Source: an uncultured Methylophilaceae bacterium (lineage in GTDB: Bacteria; Pseudomonadota; Gammaproteobacteria; Burkholderiales; Methylophilaceae). Taken from it: DNA of 64,000 bases. Position 1 is the first letter of the stretch, and the number at the start of each line of letters is the position of its first letter. This document shows, one piece after another, positions 17,978 to 28,852 of this stretch. The notes below the pieces were generated by a model. It saw only the letters and a program-made list of their open reading frames with translations, was not told the origin of the DNA and did not search any database. The stretch is from positions 1-64,000 of the forward strand of contig CAJBIA010000008.1 of the NCBI GenBank assembly GCA_903953055.1, in the 5' to 3' direction. Both the position numbers and the translations under genes were made by a program.

Positions 17978-19210
17978 TTAACCTACTTTTTTAGCGATTA
18001 ACACACCGCTTGTGCCACCAAAAGCGAATGAGTTAGACATGATGATATCGACTTTGACATTTTTTCGTCCGATATTTGGAACGTAATCTAAGTCACAGTC
18101 TGGATCAGGTTCTACTAAATGTGCAGTTGGCGGTAGCGCTTGTTCTTGAATCGCCATCATGCAAGCTACAAATTCAACTGCCCCAGCAGCCCCCATAAGA
18201 TGACCATGCATGGACTTAGAAGAACTGACTGGAATCTTATTGCCACAGACTTGCTTAATCGCATTGGTTTCAGTGATGTCATTAAGTTTCGTGCCAGTGC
18301 CGTGGGCATTGATGTAATCCAGCTGATCAGCATTAATATTAGCCTCAATCAATGCTTTACGCATAGCGCGAGCTTGGCCTTCTACTGAAGGTTGTGTGAT
18401 GTGGCTTGAATCATTACTACTGCCGTAGCCAATGACTTCAGCATAGATTGTTGCACCTCTAGCAACCGCTCTATCCATGTCTTCTAGAACGACCATCCCT
18501 GCACCCTCACCTAGGACTAAGCCTGAGCGATTTCCTGAGAATGGTTTACAAGAAGCGCTTGGGTTTTGTTCGTCTTCGTCTGCGAGAGTCCGAAGTGCTT
18601 CCCAGGCCTTGATTGTGCCAAATGTTAATAAAGCTTCAGATCCTCCAGCAAGCATTACGTCCGTATAGCCATGTTTAATTTGTCTGACAGCTTCACCAAT
18701 CGCAACGGATGATGAAGAGCATGCCGTGCAAAAAGTAAGATCTGGGCCCGTGATACCAAAGTCCAATGCAACCTGCGCGCTGGCAGCATTGTTCATTGCC
18801 ATGAGCACGGTAAATGGTTTGAGGCGTTTTGCTTGATCTTTGTATAGTCTGACGTAACCTTCTTCAACAGACGCTGCTCCGCCCATGCCTGTCCCAAGAT
18901 AAACGCCAAAACGATCTAGGTTTTCTGTGTCTAAATTAATACCTGAGTCTTTGAGGGCTTGTTGGCTAGCAACCACTGCGAACTGTGTGACACGATCCAT
19001 GGTTGCGGCTTTGTTTTTCACAAAATGGTCGAGCGGATCGAAATCATTGATGTAAGCAGCGATTTTGCAGTCTAGCTGATCTACAAAATCCATTTCAAGG
19101 CGTTTGATGCCCGATTTCCCTGCCATTAAACTAGCAAAAAAAGTTTTTGGATCATTGCCTATTGGTGAGAGGACTCCTAGGCCAGTGACAGCAACGCGTC
19201 GAGCAGTCAT
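17978..19210 (-). CDS. FabF-like beta-ketoacyl-ACP synthase of an unassigned cluster
   Basis: A 410-residue KAS I/II family enzyme. The catalytic Cys164 in TACSSSS, His303 in NAHGTGT, Lys332 and His337 in GHLMGAAGA are all present, so a condensing enzyme rather than a chain-length factor is expected. Its ATG overlaps the stop of the ACP gene and has an AAGGAAA site. Dedicated fabB lies at 35066, next to fabA, so this copy is probably not the housekeeping elongation enzyme, although a primary fabF located elsewhere cannot be checked. With the private ACP it likely extends an acyl chain for a special product. Confidence 0.88.
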   Translation of the reverse strand: MTARRVAVTGLGVLSPIGNDPKTFFASLMAGKSGIKRLEMDFVDQLDCKIAAYINDFDPLDHFVKNKAATMDRVTQFAVVASQQALKDSGINLDTENLDRFGVYLGTGMGGAASVEEGYVRLYKDQAKRLKPFTVLMAMNNAASAQVALDFGITGPDLTFCTACSSSSVAIGEAVRQIKHGYTDVMLAGGSEALLTFGTIKAWEALRTLADEDEQNPSASCKPFSGNRSGLVLGEGAGMVVLEDMDRAVARGATIYAEVIGYGSSNDSSHITQPSVEGQARAMRKALIEANINADQLDYINAHGTGTKLNDITETNAIKQVCGNKIPVSSSKSMHGHLMGAAGAVEFVACMMAIQEQALPPTAHLVEPDPDCDLDYVPNIGRKNVKVDIIMSNSFAFGGTSGVLIAKKVG

Positions 19211-19452
19211 TATTTTCCTTGTGAGGTACGAAGGCGGTCAAGTAGGGCTACAACATCACTTACTGTTTTAATGTCCACTTCATCATTTGGAACTTTAATG
19301 CCAAATTTCTCTTCTGCATCGAAAATAATATCGAATGTGTCTAGTGAATCAATTTCAAGAGACTCAAAAGTTGCATCAGGGGTAATTTCTTCAAGCGGTT
19401 TATCAAATTTGGTTGCAATAATATCTCGTAGCGTTTCAAAAGTGTCCAACAT
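19210..19452 (-). CDS. Stand-alone acyl carrier protein
   Basis: An 80-residue acidic ACP with the phosphopantetheine serine Ser36 in EIDSLDTFD and an acidic recognition helix. It has a strong AGGAGAG site. It is divergent from the usual FabD-FabG-linked AcpP, which normally carries GADSLDTVE. It sits between the esterase (seven bases away) and the ketosynthase (overlapping), which implies a dedicated carrier for this cluster. A phosphopantetheinyl transferase is not seen nearby. Confidence 0.9.
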   Translation of the reverse strand: MLDTFETLRDIIATKFDKPLEEITPDATFESLEIDSLDTFDIIFDAEEKFGIKVPNDEVDIKTVSDVVALLDRLRTSQGK

Positions 19453-19458
19453 ACTCTC

Positions 19459-20316
19459 CTAAACTACAGCCGCTTCAGTGGCGACACATTTTTTAAAAAA
19501 TTCACCCATATGGAGGGCAATATCATTCTTACGCTTATCTAGAGTTAATACATGATAGGTATCGTCTACTAGAAAAGTCTCTACTTTACGTGATGAAATA
19601 CGTTTTGCAACTAAATGTGCATTTTTAACGCTCGCCATATCATCTTCAGTTGAATGAACAATCAAGGTTGGTGAGTATACTTTAGGTAAAGCTTTTTTAG
19701 CGGTTTTGATTAGTCTTGTACTCTCTTTGATGGTGACTGCAGGCGTGTTAAAAATTCCTACTTTTTCAGACGCCATTGAGTCTCTATTTTCGAGTACAGC
19801 ATGAACTAAAGCACGTGTTCTTTCGCATTTTATCCCATAAGGGGGCGTTTCTTCCCAAGACATAAAGTACTGAAGTGGCGTGTATAAGACGAAAGGAAGT
19901 AATAAATTACGTTTTAAGCGCGGCATGTTCCAGCCATCGTAAAAAAAAGTTGTAGATAGTAAACCAAGACCATCTACACGTTCGCCTTTTTCTTCAGCTA
20001 ATTTGATGGCGATTAAAGCCCCCATTGATAAGCCTGAAACAAAAACACGTTTATGTTCTTTTTTGAGGGCTTCGAACGTGACTTCAATCGACTTATACCA
20101 GTCTCGCCATTTTGAACGCTTAAGATCGCTTACGGAGCCGCAATGACCAGCAAGTTGTGGGCAAGCAACGCTAAATCCCTGTTTAAGTAAATTTTTGGCA
20201 ATATAACGCATCTCAGCAGGCGTGCCTGTCAGTCCGTGAATCAGTAAAACAGCATCTTCCCCGCGCTTATCGTAAAAGCCGGTTGATCCGAGACAGTTTA
20301 GAATTTCTTGGTTCAT
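19459..20316 (-). CDS. Alpha/beta hydrolase, Est30-like carboxylesterase/thioesterase
   Basis: A 285-residue serine hydrolase. The oxyanion motif LIHGLTGTP (residues 25-33), nucleophile Ser97 in SGLSMGA, an Asp in HSTEDD and the His in TYHVLTLDK match the bacterial Est30/monoacylglycerol-lipase group. No signal peptide is seen, so it is cytoplasmic. Next to an ACP and ketosynthase, release of an acyl chain from ACP or CoA is a reasonable inference; simple ester hydrolysis is the alternative. A rho-independent-like hairpin (20360-20384) separates it from the aminotransferase gene upstream. Confidence 0.85.
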   Translation of the reverse strand: MNQEILNCLGSTGFYDKRGEDAVLLIHGLTGTPAEMRYIAKNLLKQGFSVACPQLAGHCGSVSDLKRSKWRDWYKSIEVTFEALKKEHKRVFVSGLSMGALIAIKLAEEKGERVDGLGLLSTTFFYDGWNMPRLKRNLLLPFVLYTPLQYFMSWEETPPYGIKCERTRALVHAVLENRDSMASEKVGIFNTPAVTIKESTRLIKTAKKALPKVYSPTLIVHSTEDDMASVKNAHLVAKRISSRKVETFLVDDTYHVLTLDKRKNDIALHMGEFFKKCVATEAAVV

Positions 20317-20359
20317 GTAGTCTTTTTACTTTTGTTAAATCGAACAATCGCTATAAATA

Positions 20360-20384
20360 AAATCGGGGCATTAAGCCCCGATTT
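20360..20384 (-). terminator. Hairpin between aminotransferase and esterase genes
   Basis: A perfect 10-bp stem (20360-20369 with 20375-20384) with a five-base loop. On the minus strand it is followed by TTATTTATAG, only a partial T-run. It lies nine bases after the aminotransferase stop, so it may end or attenuate the phosphatase-aminotransferase transcript before the esterase-ACP-ketosynthase genes. Confidence 0.6.
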
Positions 20385-20392
20385 AAAGTCGA

Positions 20393-21766
20393 TTACTCAG
20401 CACCGCATCGTTTGAGAAGTGCTTCAAATAGTTTGATGCCTAAGTCAATTTCTTCTTCTGAAATCAAAAGTGATGGTGCAAGGGTAATGACGTTCTTTTC
20501 ATAGCCGCCAATATCCAACACTAGCCCATATTGTTTGCCATCAATCATGATGTCACCTTTTAGGCCTTCATTGAACATGCGGTCTGCTAAAGCACGACTT
20601 GCTTTAAAACCATCGCTTTCACATAGTTCGATACGAAGTGCTAAACCTAAACCACTTACGTCACCAATACATTTCCATCTTGATTTTAATTCTTGAATAC
20701 GTTTCAAGAAGTAAGCGCCGCGGTTTCTGACGTGTGGCTCAAAGTCTTTTTCAAGCGTCATGTTCATTACTTCAAGTGCTACTGCGGTTCCAAGTGGGTT
20801 AGAAGCAAATGTTGAGTGTGTTGAGCCAGGAGGGAATTTTTCTGGAGAGATCAATTCCTCACGTGCCCAGATACCTGACAATGGGTTCAATCCATTGGTG
20901 ATGGCTTTACCGAATACAAAAATGTCAGGAATAATGTCAAAGTTTTCCCAAGACCAAAGCTTGCCAGTCCGGTAAACGCCCATTTGAATTTCGTCAGCAA
21001 CTAGTAAGATGTTACGTTTCTTCAACGACTCTTGAAGCTTTTTCATGTAACCAGCCGGCGGAACGATGTAGCCACCAGTTCCTTGCATTGGCTCAATATA
21101 GAAAGCACCAAACTCACTTTGCTTTGCTTTCTCGTCCCAAACAGATTGATATTCAGTATCGAATAACTGTTCAAATTGTTTGTGGCAGTATGTGTCACAG
21201 GTTTCTACTTTCATGCCATATGGGCAACGGAAGCAATATGGATAAGGCACAAAGTGCGCACGGTCTGCAAAGTTGCCAAAGCGACGACGATAGCGGTAGC
21301 TAGAAGTGATGGCTGATGCACCTAATGTTCGACCATGGTAGCCGCCCATAAATGCAAATTGGTGTGTTTTGCCAGTGTGGTTACGCACTACCTTAAGTGA
21401 ATCTTCAACTGCTTGTGCGCCACCTACGTTGAAATGAACGCGACCCTTTACGCCATATTTTTCTTCCATGTATTTGCAAATTATTTCAGCAAGGTCCACT
21501 TTTTCTTTATGTAGGTATTGGCTTGCTAATTGTGGAAGGGTATCTACTTGTTTATGTAAGACGTCAGCAATACGTTTGTTTTTGTAACCGAAGTTAACTG
21601 CGGAATACCACATTTGCCAATCTAGATAAGGGGTCTTGTTTTCATCAAACAAGAAGCTACCTTCGCAATTTTCAAATACTTTTGGAGGATCCGCATAATT
21701 AACGGTATCTCCATGTGAACAATATTTGTCATTCTTTGCGAGGATTTCAATGATTTTTTTATCCAT
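20393..21766 (-). CDS. Class III PLP-dependent aminotransferase with a four-cysteine patch
   Basis: A 457-residue fold-type I, class III (GABA/ornithine-type) aminotransferase. The PLP lysine is Lys287 in VFGKAITNGLNP; the VADEIQMGVYRTG stretch carries the cofactor-binding Asp. Cys178, Cys181, Cys190 and Cys194 lie in an insertion after FVPYP; a CxxC at this place holds a [2Fe-2S] cluster in mammalian GABA aminotransferase, so metal binding is possible. It moves an amino group between a keto/aldehyde substrate and an amino acid; the substrate is unknown. It is 19 bases downstream of the HAD phosphatase gene and probably cotranscribed. It could aminate a polyketide-like or sugar-derived aldehyde. 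Confidence 0.87.
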   Translation of the reverse strand: MDKKIIEILAKNDKYCSHGDTVNYADPPKVFENCEGSFLFDENKTPYLDWQMWYSAVNFGYKNKRIADVLHKQVDTLPQLASQYLHKEKVDLAEIICKYMEEKYGVKGRVHFNVGGAQAVEDSLKVVRNHTGKTHQFAFMGGYHGRTLGASAITSSYRYRRRFGNFADRAHFVPYPYCFRCPYGMKVETCDTYCHKQFEQLFDTEYQSVWDEKAKQSEFGAFYIEPMQGTGGYIVPPAGYMKKLQESLKKRNILLVADEIQMGVYRTGKLWSWENFDIIPDIFVFGKAITNGLNPLSGIWAREELISPEKFPPGSTHSTFASNPLGTAVALEVMNMTLEKDFEPHVRNRGAYFLKRIQELKSRWKCIGDVSGLGLALRIELCESDGFKASRALADRMFNEGLKGDIMIDGKQYGLVLDIGGYEKNVITLAPSLLISEEEIDLGIKLFEALLKRCGAE

Positions 21767-21785
21767 GATTTTGGCTTTCGAAAAA

Positions 21786-22454
21786 TTAAGCAGATAAACT
21801 AGTAATGTTGCGGCGAGCTTCTTGCGGCCAGGCTTTTACTTTGGTTAAAACATCCGCAAAGGTTTGGAATTTGAAGTGTGGAATATTGTTTGTCTCGCAG
21901 TACTTAATTAGTGAGCCTTTTGCGAACACGATATCTGCTGACTTAGCTAAGCATGCATCTGATTTGCCGTCGCCAATTAGCACCACCGGTTTTTCACCAC
22001 CAGATAGATCTTGTGCCACTTTACATTTGCATACGCCATTACCTGCATTGCAACTTGGATTTTTGTGTGGCCAGGACATATCAATACCATCAGGAACGAA
22101 ATGTAATTTATTGGCGTAGATAGGGAGATCAGGGAAGGCTGCATTTTTCATAGCAACTTTAATTGCGTGGTCTAGGCCATCGCTAACGACAGCTACCTTA
22201 GCAAATTGGCTGACATGCTTATAAAAGGGAAGAAAGCTTGCATCGAGCTGAATGCTTCGGAAGAAATTCTCGAGAGCAACGTGATCAGCTTTAACCATAC
22301 GCACTTGCTTTTGCATGCATTGAACTGCTGTAATATGGCCATCAAGCCATTCTTTTTCAATTTCTTCCCATGATGGGTCTGCGAAACGTTCAAGCATTGC
22401 ATCTACAGTATCGCGAACAGATAAAGTACCGTCAAAGTCAACTACAAAAAGCAT
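21786..22454 (-). CDS. HAD-IB phosphatase, MtnX/SerB-like
   Basis: A 222-residue haloacid dehalogenase phosphatase. The nucleophile is Asp6 with Asp8 in VVDFDGTLS, Ser91 is in VVSDGLD, Lys145 lies in the third motif region and Asp162/Asp166 lie in GDGKSD. A cysteine-bearing insertion (Cys135, Cys142, Cys144) resembles that of MtnX-like proteins. The ATG at 22454 is chosen because AAAGGGGG precedes it by about eight bases; an ATG at 22496 lacks a site. A phosphoserine- or phosphoketone-like small substrate is likely. It is the first gene of the unassigned cluster, divergent from the cold-shock gene. Confidence 0.85.
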   Translation of the reverse strand: MLFVVDFDGTLSVRDTVDAMLERFADPSWEEIEKEWLDGHITAVQCMQKQVRMVKADHVALENFFRSIQLDASFLPFYKHVSQFAKVAVVSDGLDHAIKVAMKNAAFPDLPIYANKLHFVPDGIDMSWPHKNPSCNAGNGVCKCKVAQDLSGGEKPVVLIGDGKSDACLAKSADIVFAKGSLIKYCETNNIPHFKFQTFADVLTKVKAWPQEARRNITSLSA

Positions 22455-22561
22455 GGAATCGCCCCCTTTAAAAATGACTGTAGGGATAGTAAACATGCTT
22501 CCTTACAAAATACTTACAACAAATAAATTTTTGTATTGATGTTGGTGTTGCTTATGGGGTA

Positions 22562-22581
22562 AACCACATTATGTTGTGGTT
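22562..22581. repeat. Inverted repeat in the divergent HAD/csp control region
   Basis: AACCACA (22562-22568) and TGTGGTT (22575-22581) form a perfect 7-bp inverted repeat around a six-base spacer. It lies about 110 bases upstream of the HAD start and 50 bases upstream of the csp -35 box. No T-run follows, so it is more likely a protein-binding site than a terminator. The regulator is unknown. Confidence 0.35.
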
Positions 22582-22629
22582 ATTTGGTTTTATAATCTTT
22601 TAAATAATATATTATTGGTAAATAAACAC

Positions 22630-22658
22630 TTGACTTCATGGAATTAACCCAGTACAAA
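22630..22658 (+). promoter_or_regulatory. Candidate promoter of the cold-shock gene
   Basis: TTGACT (22630-22635) and TACAAA (22653-22658) are separated by exactly 17 bases. A start near 22665 would leave a leader of about 100 bases before the csp ATG, as expected for cold-shock mRNAs with structured leaders. Confidence 0.4.
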
Positions 22659-22767
22659 GCACATTGGGCGTTTTTACTTTGATCTTTTTTTGTTGGCGTA
22701 GCTGGCTTTAGTTCGTGAAGTACAAACTTTTGGGGCGCCTCCCCTTGTTTTAGTAAGGAAGTATGCA

Positions 22768-22971
22768 ATGGCAACTGGTACCGTAAAATGGTTTAATGAT
22801 TCTAAAGGCTTCGGCTTTATCACTCCTGATGAAGGTGGCGATGATCTTTTCGCTCACTTCTCTGCGATCGTAGATAGCGGCTATAAAAGCTTAAAAGAAA
22901 ACGAACGTGTTAGCTTCGATGTAACTGACGGCCCTAAGGGTAAACAAGCATCAAACATTCAAAAGGCTTAA
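22768..22971 (+). CDS. Cold-shock domain protein
   Basis: A 67-residue CspA-family protein made of one cold-shock domain. Both RNA-binding motifs are visible: [12 protein letters not shown] (RNP1) and DLFAHFSAI (RNP2). It binds single-stranded nucleic acid and melts RNA structure. A strong AAGGAAG site precedes the ATG. It is monocistronic, with its own promoter candidate and a strong terminator. Whether it is cold-induced or constitutive cannot be told. Confidence 0.95.
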   Translation: MATGTVKWFNDSKGFGFITPDEGGDDLFAHFSAIVDSGYKSLKENERVSFDVTDGPKGKQASNIQKA

Positions 22972-23006
22972 TTGCTTTTCGTAGTGTTTAGCTACATGCT
23001 TTAATT

Positions 23007-23037
23007 AAAACGGCTCGTTAATCGAGCCGTTTTTTTT
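23007..23037 (+). terminator. Rho-independent terminator of the cold-shock gene
   Basis: An 11-bp stem, AAAACGGCTCG (23007-23017) with CGAGCCGTTTT (23023-23033), a five-base loop and a run of eight T starting at 23030. It lies 35 bases after the csp stop. Confidence 0.9.
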
Positions 23038-23072
23038 GGTCGATTGATATTGATTAGGTTTAGATCAAAATA

Positions 23073-23312
23073 ATGCCTTGGATTTTATATCTTTTGGAAT
23101 GTAAGGGCGGTAGTTTCTACGCTGGCATTACCAATAATCTGGAGGCAAGATTTCTTGCTCATTCTGAAGGTAGGGGCGCCAAATATACGCGCGCTAATCC
23201 CCCCATTAAAATCCTAGCTCATAAGTATTATCCTGATAGGTCCGAAGCGAGCAAAGCGGAATCTCAGCTAAAGGCTTTAACAAAAGCTCAAAAAATAGCT
23301 TTTTTTGAATAA
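23073..23312 (+). CDS. GIY-YIG domain protein (UPF0213/YhbQ-like)
   Basis: A 79-residue protein that is one GIY-YIG nuclease domain. WILYLLECKGGSFYAGIT holds the two Tyr-containing strands (Tyr6, Tyr16), Arg26 sits in NNLEARFLAH, and a Glu is in SKAESQLKAL near residue 63. The YhbQ-like family has weak or uncertain DNA-nicking activity; the biological role is not established. It has a weak ribosome site and sits after the csp terminator, likely with its own promoter. Confidence 0.88.
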   Translation: MPWILYLLECKGGSFYAGITNNLEARFLAHSEGRGAKYTRANPPIKILAHKYYPDRSEASKAESQLKALTKAQKIAFFE

Positions 23313-23398
23313 TTTCCTAATAAAAATAACTATTGATACAAAGTAATAACAAAGTGACATATTCCTGTTACAAGCCAGTGATTAAATACAATCCATTA

Positions 23399-23495
23399 GC
23401 TTGTTTACATGAATAAGTTATCTCCTTGTATGACCTCCAATGGTATTTAAATATACCAATTTCGTGGCGAGATTTTATATCTCGCCATTTTTTTT
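23399..23495 (+). ncRNA. Candidate ~97-nt small RNA with anti-Shine-Dalgarno motifs
   Basis: A -10-like TACAAT (23387-23392) would start a transcript near 23399. The transcript would hold unpaired TCTCCTT (23421-23427) and GACCTCC (23432-23438), both complementary to ribosome-binding sequences. A small hairpin follows (TGGTAT 23441-23446 with ATACCA 23453-23458) and then a rho-independent terminator: stem 23465-23473 with 23479-23487, followed by eight T (23488-23495). The -35 is poor (CTGTTA, 3 of 6). Size, single-stranded CU-rich seeds and terminal T-run are typical of a base-pairing sRNA. The alternative is that the hairpins are merely the distant terminator of the GIY-YIG gene. Confidence 0.4.
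23465..23495 (+). terminator. Rho-independent terminator before pyrG
   Basis: A 9-bp stem TGGCGAGAT/ATCTCGCCA with a five-base loop and eight T. It ends either the candidate small RNA or the GIY-YIG transcript and isolates pyrG, whose promoter lies downstream. Confidence 0.9.
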
Positions 23496-23556
23496 GTTTA
23501 GATTTGGATTTGTTATTTAGATAACGGATGCTTTCTAGAAAATGAAAAAACATGGT

Positions 23557-23585
23557 TTGTTACAACCACTGCTTTCCAGTAAAAT
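23557..23585 (+). promoter_or_regulatory. Sigma70-type promoter of pyrG-kdsA-eno-ftsB
   Basis: TTGTTA (23557-23562) and TAAAAT (23580-23585) are 17 bases apart, 48 bases upstream of the pyrG ATG. No pyrimidine-run attenuator is evident at the expected start site. Confidence 0.6.
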
Positions 23586-23620
23586 ATATAACAAATAAAG
23601 CTCTTGTCCGTAATATCTAG

Positions 23621-25263
<1,643 letters not shown>

Positions 25264-25264
<1 letters not shown>

Positions 25265-26103
25265 TGAAACTATGTGGTTTTGACGTTGGGATAGAACATC
25301 CAATTTTTCTTATTGCAGGTCCATGTGTGATTGAGTCAGAACAAATGGCCATTGACACAGCAGGTCAACTTAAAGAAATTTGTGCCAGTATTGGTATTTC
25401 ATTTATCTATAAATCTTCATTTGATAAGGCAAACCGAAGCTCTAATAAAACTTTTCGTGGTTTTGGTATCACAGAAGGCTTGCGTATTCTAAGCGAAGTG
25501 CGAAGCCAAATTGGTGTGCCTATCCTCACTGATGTTCATACGGAAGAACAAGTCACTGAAGTGGCTTCAGTGGTTGATGTACTCCAAACCCCAGCATTTT
25601 TATGTCGTCAGACAGATTTTATTACTGCTGTAGCAACTTGCGGTAAACCAGTAAATATTAAAAAAGGTCAGTTCCTGGCTCCTGGTGATATGAAGCAAGT
25701 GGTGCAAAAGGCGAAAGAAGCCAACGGGGGAACGGACACTATTATGGTCTGCGAACGCGGGACTTCGTTTGGTTACAATACTCTAGTATCAGATATGCGT
25801 GGGTTGGCCATTATGCGTGAGACTAATTGTCCAGTGGTATTTGATGCGACCCATTCCGTTCAACAGCCAGGTGGCCAAGGTGATAAAAGTGGTGGTCAAC
25901 GCGAACATGTGCCCGTATTAGCTCGTGCAGCGGTTGCAAGCGGGATCGCAGGCTTGTTTATGGAAACCCATCCAGACCCTTCGAAAGCTTTGTCAGACGG
26001 CCCTAATGCATGGCCGTTAGCTAAAATGAAAGACTTGTTAGAAGTTCTTGTTGATTTAGATAAAGTGGTAAAAAAAGCAGGCTTTATTGAGCAAACGCTT
26101 TAA
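25264..26103 (+). CDS. kdsA: 3-deoxy-8-phosphooctulonate synthase (KDO-8-P synthase)
   Basis: A 279-residue class I DAHP synthase-superfamily enzyme. IAGPCVIES and FDKANRS near the N-terminus, FLCRQTD and [10 protein letters not shown] are KdsA signatures. It condenses PEP with arabinose-5-phosphate for the KDO of the lipopolysaccharide inner core. The ATG overlaps the pyrG stop (TAATG). It indicates a Gram-negative envelope with LPS, in line with lapAB further on. Confidence 0.96.
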
Positions 26104-26116
26104 AGAACAATTTTAA

Positions 26117-27418
<1,302 letters not shown>

Positions 27419-27424
27419 TCATCC

Positions 27425-27769
27425 TTGAAAGCATTAACCCTTATCTTTGTTATTTTAATTGCCGTGCTACAGTATCCATTGTGGCTCGGCAAAGGAAGTT
27501 GGCTGAGAGTGTGGAATTTAAATCAGCAGATTTCACAGCAAAAAGAAAAAAATGATGGCTTAAGAGCACGTAATGCAAGCTTGGATGAAGAGGTTAGGGA
27601 TTTGAAACAAGGGTACGGTGCCATTGAGGAGCGCGCGAGAAGTGAGCTTGGAATGGTGAAGCAAGATGAAGTATTTATTCAGATTCTAGATCCAAGCAGC
27701 CTTTCACCAAGTAAGCCTGCAGTTGCATCATTACCTCAGTCAGAATCAAAAACAACTCCCAGCCACTAA
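27425..27769 (+). CDS. ftsB: Cell division protein FtsB
   Basis: A 114-residue bitopic membrane protein: a short cytoplasmic start, one membrane helix (about residues 3-21), then a coiled coil (about 28-66) with periodic leucines, and a Ser/Pro-rich C-terminal tail. The [17 protein letters not shown] stretch is the FtsB signature. It forms the FtsQLB divisome complex. It appears to start at TTG, six bases after the eno stop, with no recognisable ribosome site; coupling to eno translation is likely. It converges with ygfZ across one base. Confidence 0.9.
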   Translation: MKALTLIFVILIAVLQYPLWLGKGSWLRVWNLNQQISQQKEKNDGLRARNASLDEEVRDLKQGYGAIEERARSELGMVKQDEVFIQILDPSSLSPSKPAVASLPQSESKTTPSH

Positions 27770-27770
27770 A

Positions 27771-28799
27771 TTAATTAAGCGTGTATGGGAGTGGCTTAAA
27801 CTGTAGCTGACTGTTTTTCCACATTGGAATTTCAGATGATGCTTCTGAGTGTTCGAGACGAATTTCAACTAAGACATCAACACCACCAGAGATGGCTGGG
27901 GCTACGCGCACAATCTGTCCAATCTGTTCCTCAAGATTTTTTAAGTGAATAGAATCCCCCGCATTGGGTATAGCATCTGTCGCTATATGAGCCAGTAGTG
28001 TCCGACGTTTTATTTTGCCTAGGTAATGCGTGCGAGCAACAATCTCTTGGCCTGTATAACAGCCTTTTTTGAAATTGATCCCATCGAGCGCATCTAAATT
28101 AATCATCTGCGGAACAAAAGCTTCCTGAGTGCCGGGAATTATTTCAGGAATTCCTGCTTGAATCTCTAAATAATCCCAAACTGGCTTACCTACTTTAGTG
28201 CAGCTTAATGACAGAGTTTCCCAAATGCGCTCTGCATGTTTCATGTTGGTATAAACATAGAATTTAGGGAGATCACCAATGAGTTTAATGATCGTTGCAT
28301 CTTCAACAGTCACAACTTGTTTTGCGGCTGTAGGAATTTCCTTAAAAAGATTAATAAGGACAATTTCTACATTTTGACCTGCAACACCAAAGCATAAAAT
28401 GTCATTAGATTTGTCTGTGATGACTACTTTTGATCTTAATACGTACATTTTTAATCGCTTGATGATAGCCTCTAAAATATTTTTGGGCATTTGTAGATGT
28501 AAGTGATCATGATGTGCAAAGGCTAAAAATAAAGCCAATAAACGTCCTTTTGGATTGCAGTAACCTGCATATTGGCTAATGCTTCCATCAAGTTGTTTGA
28601 CGTCGTTGGTTAATTGCCCCTGCAGAAACGGTATAGCATCTTCACCGCTGACTTCTAAAATCCCAAAGTGGCTTAGCGTTGTTAGGACATTGGTATTACC
28701 CACTGCAGCAAGTTCCTTTTTTGCATATCCAAACGATTGCAAAAGATCTTCTTGAAAAATTGCGCCTTGGGTAGTTAAAAAGTCATGCCATTGATTCAT
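27771..28799 (-). CDS. ygfZ: Folate-binding protein YgfZ (iron-sulfur cluster/tRNA modification factor)
   Basis: A 342-residue protein of the GcvT-like YgfZ family. The signature KGCYTGQEIVAR is at residues 245-256 with conserved Cys247. The family binds tetrahydrofolate and supports maturation or repair of certain [4Fe-4S] enzymes, including MiaB. It follows mxaL by 53 bases on the same strand and could be read from the same transcript. The C-terminus nearly touches ftsB. Confidence 0.93.
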   Translation of the reverse strand: MNQWHDFLTTQGAIFQEDLLQSFGYAKKELAAVGNTNVLTTLSHFGILEVSGEDAIPFLQGQLTNDVKQLDGSISQYAGYCNPKGRLLALFLAFAHHDHLHLQMPKNILEAIIKRLKMYVLRSKVVITDKSNDILCFGVAGQNVEIVLINLFKEIPTAAKQVVTVEDATIIKLIGDLPKFYVYTNMKHAERIWETLSLSCTKVGKPVWDYLEIQAGIPEIIPGTQEAFVPQMINLDALDGINFKKGCYTGQEIVARTHYLGKIKRRTLLAHIATDAIPNAGDSIHLKNLEEQIGQIVRVAPAISGGVDVLVEIRLEHSEASSEIPMWKNSQLQFKPLPYTLN

Positions 28800-28852
28800 A
28801 AGTTGCTTTGTATAAAGGAAGCTGTTTGACTATTATAAATCAAGCCATGGCA

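Noticed and set aside
22580..22774. 64-codon minus-strand frame in the csp leader
   Set aside because: Overlaps the csp start and its promoter; no ribosome site.
27761..27796. 7-bp inverted repeat across the ftsB/ygfZ junction
   Set aside because: Loop of 22 bases and no T-run, so not a credible terminator.
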